Assembly: GCA_039545355.1 (NCBI GenBank)
Contig: BCJJ01000002.1
Coordinates: 397,956-461,955 of the forward strand
Origin: Trichosporon coremiiforme
Taxonomy: Eukaryota > Basidiomycota > Tremellomycetes > Trichosporonales > Trichosporonaceae
Direction of reading: 5' to 3'
Length of the DNA: 64,000 nt
Made by a program: the position numbers and the translations under genes. Positions within the stretch are counted from its first letter, which is position 1; each line of letters begins with the position of its first letter. The notes under the pieces were generated by a model, which saw only the letters and a program-made list of their open reading frames with translations, had not been told where the DNA came from and made no database searches. Positions 44,471-57,900 of the stretch are shown here, one piece after another.

Positions 44471-47080
44471 AGGGACAGGGGAGAAAGCAGGTGATGTCTT
44501 TAGTTGTATATAGTGCATGCGAGTGTGTAGCATCTCTGAGATACTGACCAGATGGACTGGGCATGTGGCATTGATTGCATCTGCGGTTACCAATAAGCAC
44601 TGTGCAAGTGATCATCAGCATCAACTGAAGAACGCAAGCACTGTCGCCGGTGGTCGGCCAGTCGCGCATGAGGGGAACTCGCAGTGTGAGGGACGACCGC
44701 TTTCGCTCCCATCCTCTGAACACGAACTAGATTTCATGTTGCGACAGCACACCGCTGTCCGAGTCCAAGTCATCCCTCGGCGATTACTGCTGGCTTCGTA
44801 CACTTGTGAAACCGCCGTAGGTCAGATGGCTAAGGATTGTCAGTGAGTGTGGCAGTTACTATTATCCACTCTCGTCGCGCAATTAGTACGAGGGCGTCCT
44901 CGCAGGCGAACTGTCCGGCCAGCAGCGAGAGTGGCACCTGTGATCACGAGCGTAGAGCCAGACAGTCTATGGTCTGCCGGACTACGCGCAGCACAGTTTG
45001 TCACTCAGGCCCAGCCAGGCTGTGGTCCGTCAGCCTTGCCTTTCGCGACGAAACCTTCTGCCAGCCAGTGCATTCAGTCGCCCCACGACTGAACTTCAAA
45101 AAAGCAGGACGACTTCCGACTCCTACCCGGAAGACGTCCGGGACCTGTATCAGGTGATACTGGCTGCAGTGAAAATCTTCCGAGCCACAACAATCCGTGT
45201 CGTCGCCTTTCGGCGCCGTCCATTCCTCCGACTCCGAAGCGTCCGACTCCGAACCCCAGGACTCGGAGTACACTTCAGCCGCTGCCGGTGTGACAGCCGC
45301 TTTCGTCCGCCGGGGGCAGGAAGAGCTCGTCGCTGGTACCGAAACACCTATTCCCGTGCCGCCTGCTTTATTCACTGGGTTTCTCGTTATCAGCGTCAGC
45401 CATGACGGCAGGAAGATCTCGCACAGGGTATGGGGCATCACATGCCCACACCCCGCACGCACGCATGCCACCGCGTCGCGATGTCGCTGCTTCCCTTCCA
45501 GGGTGCGCGCGGGACGCGTAAATAGGGTGAAGACAGCAGCAGGGAGAGAATGAGGGTGCGTTTACGGTTACTTGCCCACCTGTAGGCCTGCAGGCTGAAG
45601 CCACTTACGCCTGTCGAATGTGCCACCGCGTCACGGTCATGTCGTCCCAAGCATTGCATTCGGAACAAAATGAAAGGGAAGGGTATGCTGCGAAGAAAGC
45701 CGGGGGCCCGAGAATCAGCTTAGAGCTTAGGGTACACCTCCCACCGGACGGCGCAGTATCTCTCCGGCGCCGAAAACAGGGAGCTTCGAAGGGTACCAGT
45801 GAGGAAGGAAGTCAGCTTCATCGGCCGGACACCGTTCTTGACGTCACTGGAATCGTTCCTCTCGCCCCCTTCCCCTTCGCCTCCCAGCGCCGACAAACCA
45901 CGCGCATACCTGTGGATCGCCGCAATGTCGCCGAGCACCAGCTTGACGCCCGCAGAGAAACCGCGCGGGGATGACCATTCTCGTAAAGCAAAACTTCCGT
46001 GGCAGACAGATCTAATCTCCCTTGCGGCAGCAGGTCGGGGGATGGACATGTGATCGTGCTCTGCGTGGCACTGGGATGTGGCTGGAATCAGACTCGGACC
46101 TGTAGGACAAGTCCAGACGCTGAGCGCAGTGTTGCCGCAGTGTTTACTCCTCTCAGTCACTATGCTCCGAGCGTGGGTGCACAGGCGGAGCAGAGGTTGT
46201 TCCGAACCAGGCTGCGAGGCGAACCTGCCCAAAATCTCGATCGGAGGCAGGAGTTACGCTGCGGAACACACCCTGTCGGCCCTGCTTCGGAGGCTGACCA
46301 CAGTGGTGGAGGCACCCTCGTTCCCTCCGCGACCATGGATATGACACTGCGGCTCCGAGAGCCGAGAGGCCAAGAGGCCAAGAGGGAGTGAGGGTCGCGG
46401 TACCGAACAACAACACAACACAAGTCGGCGCGGTGACGACGGCGGCGCAGCCTTATCGCGATGTTTGCCTCTACGCCGTTTCCCTGTTCCCCTGTCTTTC
46501 TTTCTCGGCCACCCTTCTCTCAAGAGCAGCCACATGCCACAGAGCCAAACACACGTTTCGTACCTTCCTCCCCCTGTGCTAGATCCCACATCCAACACAA
46601 ACGTGTCGTGGACATGACGTCTGTCGCTTGCCGTTGACTGCTTTTTGCGTTGGTCAGGTCGTGTCGTCTGCGCCCGAAACACAGGAACGCTACCACCGAA
46701 GAGACGCCGCAGCTCCCATCCTGTATCCTGCTTCTCCGAGTGGCCCCCACGAACGCTCACGAACGCTGTCTTGCCCATAGCCCCATATCCCCTAGCCGTG
46801 CAACAGTAGTGACGACACAGACGAAACAGACGTCGGCATGCTGCGTGTTCTGTTTGGTTCTTCGCGTCCTTGCCGTCGTCATAGAGGTCGAGACTCGGTG
46901 TCTGGACTCGCAGCTGAAAGGGTGGTAACGGAACCAAAAGCGTATAAGCGTACCGCCTTCCTCCGCAGACATAGACCGCACAAACAGACCATAGGCGATG
47001 AAAAGCGGACTGGCCCTCACTACCCGTCCCCCTGACCAAGTCTACCCAGGCTACCCGCCAGGTTTGCTCGGTATGCGCGA

Positions 47081-47120
47081 GGTGATACGTGAGGGTACGT
47101 GAGGGTACGTGAGTGTATGT
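47081..47120 (+). repeat. Four copies of a 10-nt unit GAGGGTACGT
   Basis: Two exact copies at 47091-47110 are flanked by one degenerate copy on each side. Confidence 0.8.
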
Positions 47121-47433
47121 GAGGCTAGTGTTCAGCCTGATTCCCAGCTCCCCAGCCATGCCCAGCCAGTGATCAGTCATGTTCCCAGCCAGTAACCAGT
47201 AATGTTCCCAGCGCCCACCAGCGCCGGGTACAGCTCGGCACGCCATAGAGACGAGCTCGGACGAGCGAGCATAGCATGCACCCACCCCGTGCCCCTCGTT
47301 GTAGCCGATCAGCGATCCTCCCCTGGTCGTGCCCAGCTGTGCCCAGTTTCCCATGTCAGAGCGTGGATTTCGGCACGCCTTCGTCCTCGGTATGTCTTGC
47401 GATCCTCGCGACGTGCTCGCTTCCCTGTCTCCA

Positions 47434-47473
47434 CCAAGTCAATACCAAGTCAGTAGAGCCAAGTCAGTAGAAC
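47434..47473 (+). repeat. Repeats of CCAAGTCAGTAGA
   Basis: Three imperfect tandem copies with unit lengths of 11-14 nt. Confidence 0.75.
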
Positions 47474-47722
47474 AGCGAATGCAGCTGCATCAATGATAGT
47501 CGTGATTGCGTGGCAGGTTGAAACACCCGCTGATGATGAGAAATGCCATGTGAATGAAGCTACCAAAAGTGCTATGGACTGGATCCCTCTCTGGAGGAAT
47601 GTTTTACAATGCTGATGATACGGGGGTCGAGAACTGGGGTGATGGGATTTTCGTTTTGCCTGGGAGAAGGACTCTAGTGGCGAACACTGGGCTCGCGGAG
47701 CACAGTGAGCTCGCGCTGCGCG

Positions 47723-47736
47723 CTCGCTTAAGCGAG
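47723..47736. other. Perfect 14-bp palindrome over the Ecl1-family stop codon
   Basis: CTCGCTTAAGCGAG is its own complement and contains the TAA stop (minus strand) of the Ecl1-family gene. It is flanked by further CGCGC/GCTCGC sequence. Confidence 0.7.
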
Positions 47737-48906
47737 GACTTGAGGACGGAGACGACCGCGGTCCTCGTAACTCAGACCCAGGACGAGCTCGCCGCTGCGA
47801 CGAGCGGGGCGAGAGCGAGAGCGAGAGCGAGAGCGCGAGTGCGACATGCGCCCACGCTCACGGCTATTCCGGTCGAGACGGCTCGGGGCGACCTCACGCT
47901 CCTCGTGATGCGTGAGCTTGCTGACCAGCTGGCGGTCGGGGCGGGCGACGCGCTCGCGAGAGCGGCCGCGTGTTTCCCGTCCGTTCGGGAGGGTCATGTT
48001 CGGCATGGCGGACGTGACGGGGGGCAGCGGGCTGTGGCTCATCGGGGTAGCGACGCCGGAGAGCTCGAGCGCGGGACGGGGGTGGATGCCACCCCTCGAA
48101 GCGCGGGGCGAGGGAGGGTGCGGGTCGCTGCGACTCCGGGACAGCAGCGACGAGCCGAGGACGTGCGTGATACTCCGCTCCTCGGGGAGCGCGGGGCAGA
48201 GAATGTTTGGCGTCCGCGTGCCCTGATTCCGGCTGCTGTCCGAGCAGACGCGCGAGGCACTTGATCGCGCCTCGTCGTTGTTCGGGCCGAGCGACAAGCA
48301 GCTGATGGCCTCGGCAGCGTCGGAGCGATCCCGGCTGCGTGCCCGATGGCCGTTCGGTCGTCCGCAGCCGCAGCGGGGCAGGAGGGCGAGGGGACTAGTG
48401 ACGCTGTTCGTGACAGACGACTTGCGGCCGAAGCGCAGAGTCTCAACCGACGTGCCCGAGGGCGCCGTCGTGCCAGCCAGCGGGATAGTCATCATGACCG
48501 GTGTCCGTGATGAGCTCGGGATCTTGACGGGCATCGTCGAGAACGAGCCGAACGGGCCCTGCGTCGGGTAGGCGGGAGGCGGGAGGTTGAAGCACTCCTT
48601 GTTGGGCGAGCCGCCGTCAACAGGATTCGTGGCGGGCGACTGGATGGGCGACTCGGAGATGGACGACGAGCTGGTCGATCCGCCACGGCGGCGCGGCGAG
48701 AAGATGGGCGACGGCGCGATCTGGTGCACGGGGCGCACACGAGGCGACAGTGACGAAGGAAGCTGTGCCGTCAGGTGCACGCCGTGCGCGGGCTTGATCG
48801 CGGGGGAAGGGGTGCCATTGTCCTGCTGCTTGCATTCTGTTGAGCAGTACAGCCCCTTGCAGGGCTGCTGGCAGATGAAGCAGCGCTCAAAGTCTTCCTC
48901 AAACAT
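47728..48906 (-). CDS. Ecl1-family zinc-binding protein
   Basis: 392 residues in one coding exon. The N terminus CFICQQPC-KGLYCSTECKQQD fits the Ecl1/2/3 zinc-binding pattern (C-x2-C, then C-x3-C), a family tied to chronological lifespan and stress or sulfur-starvation responses in fission yeast. A second Cys cluster, CGCGRPNG, lies near residue 180. The rest is Ser/Pro-rich and probably disordered, with an Arg/Ser-rich tail (SHSRSRSRSRSRPARR). Family members are usually shorter. A 52-nt intron (48926-48977) with GTGAGT donor and CTGAC branch site lies in the 5' UTR just before the ATG. Confidence 0.75.
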   Translation of the reverse strand: MFEEDFERCFICQQPCKGLYCSTECKQQDNGTPSPAIKPAHGVHLTAQLPSSLSPRVRPVHQIAPSPIFSPRRRGGSTSSSSISESPIQSPATNPVDGGSPNKECFNLPPPAYPTQGPFGSFSTMPVKIPSSSRTPVMMTIPLAGTTAPSGTSVETLRFGRKSSVTNSVTSPLALLPRCGCGRPNGHRARSRDRSDAAEAISCLSLGPNNDEARSSASRVCSDSSRNQGTRTPNILCPALPEERSITHVLGSSLLSRSRSDPHPPSPRASRGGIHPRPALELSGVATPMSHSPLPPVTSAMPNMTLPNGRETRGRSRERVARPDRQLVSKLTHHEEREVAPSRLDRNSRERGRMSHSRSRSRSRSRPARRSGELVLGLSYEDRGRLRPQVLA

Positions 48907-51900
48907 GGTTTTTGTTGTCGTAGAACTGGCACGTCAGCTAGGGTTCTTGCGCGCTTGTTCTTTTTGTGCAGACTCACCGACTTGGTGAACGCGGCGAGCT
49001 GCGGTGGAGACTACGAGTACCCACGAAGTACGTCGGTTGTGTCCGATGAGACGGTTGGGGCCGAGGCTACCGTTGGGCGTTTATGGTGAAGAGCGTTGTT
49101 ATGTAGAGAGAGGAGGTGAGAAGTTGTCGAGGGCAAGCCAAGATCGCTCAAAAGGAACGCTGGTCGCAGAAAGGTTTGGAGTCAACGAAAGGCAGAAGGA
49201 TCGGGTCTGCCGAATGAGGGTTGTTGATAAGATTCGAAGTGACGATGTGAGGCTGGGCGACACGGGGGCTGTGTGGGTAGTGTTTTAGGGTGCCGTGTGG
49301 GTGGAAGGGTGTGATGGAGTGAGGTGGCGATGCAGACGACTTGTGTGTGATGGTCGTGGATGTCTCTGCGGGTGGAGAGATGTGATGGGTGTGAGGATAG
49401 GGGGAGAAAAAAGCGTGGTGGCCAGTGTAGATAACTGGGAGTGGCCGGGTGATGAGGGCAAAAGCGTGCATGCAAAGTCTTCGCGTGTCGATTTCGATTT
49501 CGATTTCGAGTTGGACGTTCGGTTCGGTGGGGGAAGCCTGAGGGCGGTGGGCCGGGGGAGTGAGGCACGGGCAGGGCAGGGCGAGTGTGCTCGCTGCGTC
49601 TGCTCTACGTTTTGCTTCAGGGTCCGCATGAGTCGAGAGGGAGGGAGAAAAGAAGGGCTGACCAGGGACCGAGCAGGGTCTCGTTGACTGGGGACCGTCA
49701 GGGTCAGGCGGCCAGGGTACGGAGGTACGGGGCGACAACGGACGACGGGGCGACGGGCGACGGGCGACACCGGGAATGAGTAGTCAGCACCCAAGCAAAG
49801 CACTCTGGCTCTGATCAGACTTTGCACGGGTGGCGTGATTGCCCAAGTCCTGCGACTCTATCGCTGAGTACAATGGCCGTGACCGGGCGTGCTGACCACT
49901 CGAAATGACCGCACCACCGTCTCTCAGCCAGTGGAACGCAGATGCCAGACCACATGCGTACCGCACCGGCAACAGCGCACCAGCGCGACCGACTCGACCG
50001 TCCCCAGTGACCGCCAGTGACCTCACCTCTCACACCGAGTCAGCGAGTCAGCCTGACCTAGCTGACCTCGGCTTCGGCTTGCATCCCCCTTCGGACAGAG
50101 TAGACCGGAATAGTTCGCAGTTCGCACGCTCGGCCGCAAGTCCGCCAGCCTTACAGCCTTCGGTCTTGCCCAAGCATCGGTCTCATGGACTGGATGGCGT
50201 TTGGTTTACGCGTGTTTACAGCGGGTTTCGCACGGTGCCGTCTGTTCCGAGCGCGAGAGAGAACCAGTCACTCTCCTCTGGCAATGCACGTTCTCACCGA
50301 TCGAAAAATAACCCCCAACCGGGCAGCATTCCGGCTCCGCCGTGTCACTGACAATACAGCCTTGCACACACGCACCTACCCACCCTGCAAGCAAGCGCCC
50401 CAGCCTACCTGCACTAGTGCAAGCTCGGAGCAGAACAGCATGCCATAGATCCTATATCCCGTGTCCTTAGTTCCGTCGCGAATGCCGCTGCGCAAGCGTC
50501 CGTATCAGATCTAGAAACTTCGACCGCCGCCGTCTGTGCCACTGTACTTCCTGCTGGAGCAGAAGTGCAAGTTTTCGCTCCGGCTCACTTGCCCCGGGCC
50601 CCGCGCATTAAATGCAGGAGCCGGACCTCGGACCTGCGGGCTTGCTGTGGGCCTGCAGGCGAGAGGGAGGGGTGTGTTGCGTGCCTGGGTACCTGGTCTT
50701 GATGAGCCTGGCCTGCTTGGACCTGTATCATCCCTGTTCCTGTGGGGTTAAGGTCTTGCGTTCCAAGTGTAATTCATCGTATTCGACTACCAGGCTCAAG
50801 CCAGTGGTAACTATTCAGCTGTACGCTCGAGAAGCTGTACTGTGGACGGTCCGGTTGTTTCATGCGTCGTACTGCAGCTTCATTGTGCTGAGAAGCAGCG
50901 GTGCAGCGGTGCAAAGCAGCGGAGAGCACAGCAGCAGAGCAGTGTCAAGGCACCAGATTTACTGTTCAACGGCCCCAAGTGGCCACACCTGCTTGCATCA
51001 TGCAATTCCACAGGCACAGCAAACGTGTGCTGTGGCTCCAGGCTCCGGGCTCCGGGCTCGTGGGCTCCAGCGCCAGCGTGCCAGCCTTGGGCAAGCCTTG
51101 CGCCATCCCCGACCCGGGGCTGAGCAAGGGGGAGATAGACCACCGCCCATCCCACCTCAGATCTTCGGACGAAAAACTTCTCAATCAGCATACCGCAAAA
51201 AGACATGCATGCAGTGCTCGATGCTCGACGACATTCTGGTAGCCTCGAAGAGTACCCAGGCAGTGAGGCAGGCGTGAGCCGTGATTACCGTACATGCGCC
51301 GGGTGATGACGAGGTGGCGCGCGGCAGCCAATGGGTGGGGCTGACTCAGCGTGCTCAGCGATAAGGGCCAGCCCTTAATGAGACGCTATTTGGTTTTGCA
51401 TTTGGTTTGTTATGCAGTATCAGTAATTGCTAAGCCCTGTGGCTATCTCGATATCTCCAAGTGCCCTGCGGTCTCCACTCGCTCCGCTATCGCTGAGGAC
51501 GCCCCATCTGCGCCCTTTTGCGCCTTCGAGTCTAGGCCGAGCAGACCGCCGCGGTGAGACCGGTGAGGCCGCAGGGCGCAGTTGAGGGGGCCCAAGGCGG
51601 TGAGCTACGGCCGTCTTGCAGCAAATATTTTCGTCCGAAGAAGTCCAGAGGGCAGAGGGGGGACGTGGCTCTGCGGTATGCTGGGCGCGAACTGGCATTT
51701 CGAAGAATGCATCGTTTTCGAATTTGACGGTAGCACGGTGGCGATGCCAGCCTGAGCCAGCTTGAGCCAACCCAAGGTTAATGAAAACGTGTCCAGCTGA
51801 CCTTGCTCTTTGGTCATCAGGGACGAGGAACGCTTGGACTCTAAGCCTTAGGGGAATCTCGCGGCAAACCATGATTAGGTAACAGCGCACGTGGCTCGCT

Positions 51901-54900
51901 CTCTGCACGTTCAGCGCACAAGCGCACAGGCTACGAACGTGAATGAGCTGCGAGACTGCGAGACTCGGACCAGTCACCCTCCGCATACTCGGCACACGGC
52001 TGCACGAAAGTTATCGAAATGGCGACAACCTGCAGCCTGTACTCGACTCGATAGCCAAGACACAGGGAAACCAGGGCTGTGGCAGGGAGCCGAACCCTGC
52101 GAGGTCGATCATCACCGCAAGGCTCTACAGGGTTGACCAGGGTGGAGGGGGAGATTAGGCAGAACTCCGCCCCTTGCCCAATCACCAAGCTCTCGTCAGG
52201 TTTGGCGGACCCGAACGTGCTCCCTCCCACTGCCTGGATTCGCTGTCGGGTCCATGACTCCAGTGCAAAGGTAAGGTTGAGCGAAAACGCTCCCGGCCGA
52301 TTGCGTCGTGCAGTCTAGGGATTACGACTCAAGGCGCTGATTGATGAGCGTTATTAGCTCATTAACCCGTAAACTCGTACCCCCTAGTCAGACCGAACCC
52401 CGTCGCCCGTCGTGACCAACAAGCGCAGTTAGTCGCAGTAGCCAGTCGAGACCTGGAGTGGGGTAAGGATACGTTTCACGTTGGCTTCGGACGCAAACTA
52501 GAGTTGACAGAGTTCCTGCTGCCCACCTCACACTGTATTGGCGAAAGATTATTCGACGACTAATCGCCCGCTGATGACGTTCAATTCGTTTGGAAAACCC
52601 ATCCCTCCGATCGAGATTGCCCCGAGCACGGCGAGGCGAGGACGCGAGCGTGACATCCCGTGCCCGTGCAACATTGTTCGGAGCCTGGAGCCTGGAGCCT
52701 GAAGTTGCGCAGCTGGCAGTCTTTGGCGACGTCAGGACGACTGAGGTGGCAGTCATGGGGATACTGACGCAATTCGCTGTGGCCGAAGGGACGAGGGACA
52801 CGAGATGACGAGAACGCAGAACGCGGACCGCGTCGTCCATGACGTCTGGACGGCGACGTGCGAACAAGAAGTCGCGTACGCTCCACTGACAAGGTGGCTT
52901 GATTGCGGCTGTCGTTGAATGGAACACCGTTTCGGCCGTTCCACCCTGCACCACACTGCATGCTGCGCAAATCTAGACTTGTGCATAGCAACAAGCTCAG
53001 ATCTAGTGACTTCAGCAGAAAACAGACACGTCTGTTTGTCCACTCAGAACACGGTCGTGCCTCAACTGCGGCCGGGAGGGGACCGTGCCTCGTCCACCCT
53101 AGTAGACCTGCGCACATGACATCACACGTCGAGTGGCCGGCACGGACCTTTGAGCTTGCACGGACCAGGCGGCATCGATGGCGGACCTCGGACCCTGGTG
53201 TGCTCGTTGAGCCTGCTGTACCCTCTGACCCCGTTGGACGCGTCGTCTCCATCGTGCCAATCTCCGCGACGGTGGAACGACGGGCTGACATCAGAGGCGC
53301 CTGTAATGCGATTTCTGCGCGATCCCGCTGAGTGCAAATATTCGCGTCCGCTGGGTTGGGGACGTGCTTCACTTTCACGTCCGGGCTTGAGGATTCAGAT
53401 GAAGCGAGGGATATGTGTCCGGCATAGTGGGACGAGTGGGCCGGCCGATTCAACAGTCACTCTTGTATTGACTTCGTCCTGAGTGTTAATGGGGTGACAT
53501 CCCCGGGGATGCCGGACAGCTTTGAGCGCGACGCCTCGCGACCCGTGTCTCGGATACAGGCGTACGCAGGTGTGTCGTACCACTGTGTAGGGACCGGAGC
53601 AGGCAGAGTGAGCCAACGGGCATTCGGGCAGACTCTCCTCACTGTATCGTCTGAGAGGTGTGGCAGCTCTCGCAACACTGCAGAGCCACTTCTAGTCTTA
53701 GTGAGCAGCTGCAGGTAGCGACGTACGACCAGCTCGAAACAGAGGCGCGGACAGATTTGGGGAATCTGCCTGCCCGCACCCGAGACGCAAACACACGAAG
53801 CATTTCACTTGGTCTCGTAGGCCGAGGAATGTTCATCTCGCGATGCATGTCATCTCGCAGCAAACTCGCTCCCCGCATACTTCATGCAAGATCCAGCGAC
53901 AACACCCGGGCCAGTCGGACCGACGAAAGTATAGTCACTCGGGAATGTGCCACTGAGCGCCGCACCTTGCCCTCATGGGCATATGGGCGACTCGGGAACT
54001 ACGGCGAGTGGGTCGGGAGTGCCGGACCTGGCGGACGTTCCCTCACCGCGACCATCCGGTCCTCTGATATCGTTTCTGGAGTGCCTCAAAGAAGTTCGAA
54101 CCAGGTGTACCCGAGCATACGGGACACGGGGGCTCACATCATGCGTGGCGTTTGGGGTCCTAGCTATCCTGGCGGCGTTCTTGCGGCGCAGTCCAGTGCC
54201 GCTCTCCTCTACCTTCAGGTTAGGGCACCTCCAGTCCTGACGTCCTGACGGCGCCTCGCGGCCAAACTCATCCCTGCAAGACGCCTCTAGCCCTCGACTG
54301 GCGCTCGGAGACATTCGTCATGTCATGAAACGCGACTCGAACCGCCGACTCGGCGTTGACTCGCACCTGCAAATCCTCTTTTCGGCTGCTTTGGCCCTGC
54401 ACGGCAGGCGAGCGCGGAGCGCGAGCCCTCGTGCGAAGTAAAGCCAGTGACGTAGGACGGTCGTGCAAGAGCGCTAGTGAGCGCGAGGCAGGGCGAGCCG
54501 CTGGGCGAGCTCGGCCAAGAGAGGCGAGGGCATCTCGCACGAGGCGACGTGCTGCCACCATGCGCCAAGGCGCGGGTGCAGCAGAGGGCGACTAGGGCGA
54601 CAACTCCCACAAACCGCACTGAACCCTCGTGCTCGTTTCGCTGACTACGGTTGACTATGCTGACGCAAGACCCAGTTTCCAGAACACTGCATTCCTTCCT
54701 CCTGTTCCCTCCGACCTGCGTTCTGGCTGCGGTTATGGGCGATACTTGCCGCTTCCAGCCGCGCGACGAGATCGAGGTCCGCCTGCGCACTAACGTCTTA
54801 CGAGGACTTACGGTGCTTAAAGCAGTGCCTCGTTCCTGTACGCCATGTGCCACCCGACCCCTAACGTAAGCCGCAAAGACCTCGTTACTGGAACCGACAT

Positions 54901-57900
54901 GCGCATTGCGACGCTCACAGCAACGTGCGACGTGATGGCGGGGCCTCACTGCGACCGCATCCTAGGCTGGAGCGCACAAGGAGCGACAAGCCGGGCCGAG
55001 TTCTTGCGTAGCTGTGAAGGCTGGACAAACGGTGAGATCATACTGAGAACGATCATGGGCACACCGAGCGAGGACGATCGACACCAAACGTACATCATAC
55101 ACCGAAGCACTCAATGAGCACACCGGAGTACTCTTCATTGGCACACCGAAGGGAACCCGAAGCCATCCCGAAGGTTAACTATTCATTCTCGCCTGTCGCT
55201 TTGTCTGTCGCTGGCGGAGCCGCCTCCGACATACTGCCACCGAACTGACAATCTGCAGAACGACCGACCATAAACCGACACCATGCGTGAGGAGCACGAC
55301 GCGCTGCTCCCGGTGCCGCACTGCAGCCGTGCCACTTGTCCCAGCGGAGCTGCAAGGGGGCTCGGTCCAGTGCCTCTGCCTCATGTTTAATGCATGGAGC
55401 AAGCCGTCAAGCAGGCTCAAGCTCACGGTACCAGGTCCGTCGAAGTCCAGGTCCCCCTTCGCTCCTGGAGCGCCAGGCCCGGCGTGCGGTGTGCCTGTGC
55501 CTCATTCCTGTTCAGCAGTTCCTGCCCGCCGTAGTCGACCTTCTGCGGAAACTTTCGGCAATCTGGCGTATCTGACCTGCTGACTGGCTCGAGAGGAGTT
55601 CGCACCGGTGAGCCGGCATCGCGTATCCGTATCGAGCGTGTAGAGAGCGCACGCATGAGAAAAGACCGTGGAGTAGACTTATCCGACATTCCATCACGCC
55701 TCACGCTTACAGAGTTGCGTTCAGAGCTTGCGGCACGCTGATACGCTCCCCAGTGACGGGCCCGAAGGAACGAGGCTGCCAGATTGGCTCTTGCGCTCGA
55801 ATCGCATCAACAGGTCGCCCACTTTAGATCAGGTCGCTGTCGGGCTGGGTGGAGCGTGGAGGGCACTTATCCTCACGACAGCGTCCATGCTCAGCTTACT
55901 CGCTCGCTCGCGCTCGCGTTTCGCCCTTGCGCAAGATTTTTATTACAGAATAAGCGAACCGGCTGATGCAGAGCACCGAGGGTGCATTCTCCTATCAGAG
56001 ATGATAAATGCCGACACCGGAGGGGGAGGCGCGGATCAACGAATCGCGGCACGCACGCCCACACTCTATCTGATGGGACCATGTGAAAGTGGGGGTCCAC
56101 ACTCTTTTCTCGCGCTTCCCGCAGCGTACCTCCGCTCATTTTGGACTGGCTGACTCGGTGCACGACAACTTTCGCTGTATTGGGAATGCCCGCGGAGCTT
56201 GGGGAACCAGGCTCATGCCACTCGCCCGGGCTCACCCCACACTCAGTCGCTCACCCAGCGACGCTTCGCCTTCCATTGACGGGCTCAGCGGCTCAGCGGG
56301 CTGGTCTGAGACCAACAAGGAAGTAGGGCCGAGGCACATTTCACCCCAATTCAGAAACACGTTACCGTATTCTAGGCGCTCGGCGCGGTAGACTGGCCTG
56401 GTCAGTGTGGAGCCTCCGATATTTCTGACTGGCTGCTCTCGATGCCAAGTGCGCCGATCCCCACTTGGTCGTCTTCGGCGGACACCTCGATCTATCTGCC
56501 CCAACATTACTGCAACATTACTGGACACTGCGAGAAGGTTGTGTCACTACTGCGCAACAAGTGCGATCCGTGTCACCCGACCCACTGACTGACCCACGCT
56601 AACGCACAAGACTGACCCGCTCGGCCGCCAAAGGAGCGCACAAGCACAATACTCGCAAGGGGCAGCACAAGAAAAGCGGGATGATCGATACCATCCCTCT
56701 GCGCAGTGGCTTGATCGAAGGTGCGATCATGCCTCAACCCCCAATGCCCAATCCTAGTCTCCCGTTTTTGTCTGATCGGAGTCAGATGACGGCCTAACAT
56801 GCAGCACGTTCCTCATGCACGGCGAGCGCGCCTAGCTCGCTTTACCCGTCTGTTCGTACCAAAGGAAGTTCCTTGTAGCCATGGGGTGGCCGCGGGCTCA
56901 GCGTACCTGTTATCTCTATCCGATCGGCCAGGTCTGTTCCCCAACCTAATGTAAAATTGTGACAGCGTTCCGCTGTCCCTTGTCCCTCTATCCCTCATGC
57001 CTCGGCCTAGGCCTAACTAACGTCCCCCCGTCCCTCGTGCATCCTTCGTCAGCTGACCGAAGCCATACGCAGTGCCCGAAGGAACGCGGACGCTCACTGA
57101 AAGGCAGCGGACCTGGCCTGTCCAGCAGCGTGAGGGGAAATGGGGTAACGGCAGGGATTATGAACCCAACTCCAAACTGGGCTCTGGACTTCGTTGTCGG
57201 CCCCATGAAATCCGATGTGGAGCAGATGTCCACGCACCGGTCTCGGAGATCAGACGCGGGGTCCACTCCGCGCGCTCAGCCAGCGTTCACCGCGCTCCAC
57301 ACTCGCTTAACCTTTGCGGAACTGCACGAGGCGTACGTTGGGCTCGGGAGCGAGCTGCCCGAAGTCATGTGCTCGATTGACACGAACGTTGTTGCTGAGG
57401 GTGGTGCTCGGATTGATCTTGGTCTTCATTGCAGACATGCAACCAGCTTACTGGACGCACACTCGCTTTTCTGGCGCCTCCGTTCACTCGTATGCCTGTA
57501 TGGGGTGCATGAGCAGTAGGACGACAGCCACTCCCGACATCCTGGCCAGAACGCCATGTGGTTTTCGATGAGAGCGGGTTATGTAGAACTACCTCATCGC
57601 AGCCAGCACTACATGAAAAATACGATTACAAGTCGACGTTAATAAGCGCTAAAGCGCGGCCCGGCAACCGATATAGTAAACAATGTAATAAAATATCCTA
57701 ACGTGCAACGGTTGAGAGTTTTGATCCCCCCCCCGCTGGTCCGGGGGGAATCTGTTGCGTGGTTTGTTGGGTATGCATGCATAAGTGGTACATGCATAGA
57801 CGTCGGGGCGGGACAGCTGCATGCTTAGGAGTGCTGTTACGGCGAATGCACAAGCGCAGTGGGGCGGTTGCGGGGCATGATGTTGAAGCTGTCGAAGCCT

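Larger units (their letters stand above)
44471..47727. other. 3.3-kb convergent intergenic region, no gene supported
   Basis: It separates the 3' ends of fumarate reductase (+) and the Ecl1-family gene (-). Such a long convergent spacer is out of keeping with the rest of the window. The minus strand near 45.15-45.35 kb reads YSESWGSESDASESEEWTAP, an acidic stretch that may be a gene remnant. Minisatellite patches lie at 47081-47120 and 47434-47473. A 366-codon open frame (46254-47354, -) has an unnatural composition. Confidence 0.5.

Noticed and set aside
46254..47354. 366-codon minus-strand open frame
   Set aside because: Cys/Arg/Gly-rich random composition, runs through minisatellite repeats, no recognisable motif.
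51168..51640. 14-nt inverted match TCTTCGGACGAAAA around 51.17 and 51.63 kb
   Set aside because: Several 14-nt matches are expected by chance in 64 kb, and flanking similarity is not in the same order.
52581..53453. 290-codon minus-strand open frame in the gene desert
   Set aside because: Composition is random, no family pattern, and comparable overlapping frames exist on both strands.
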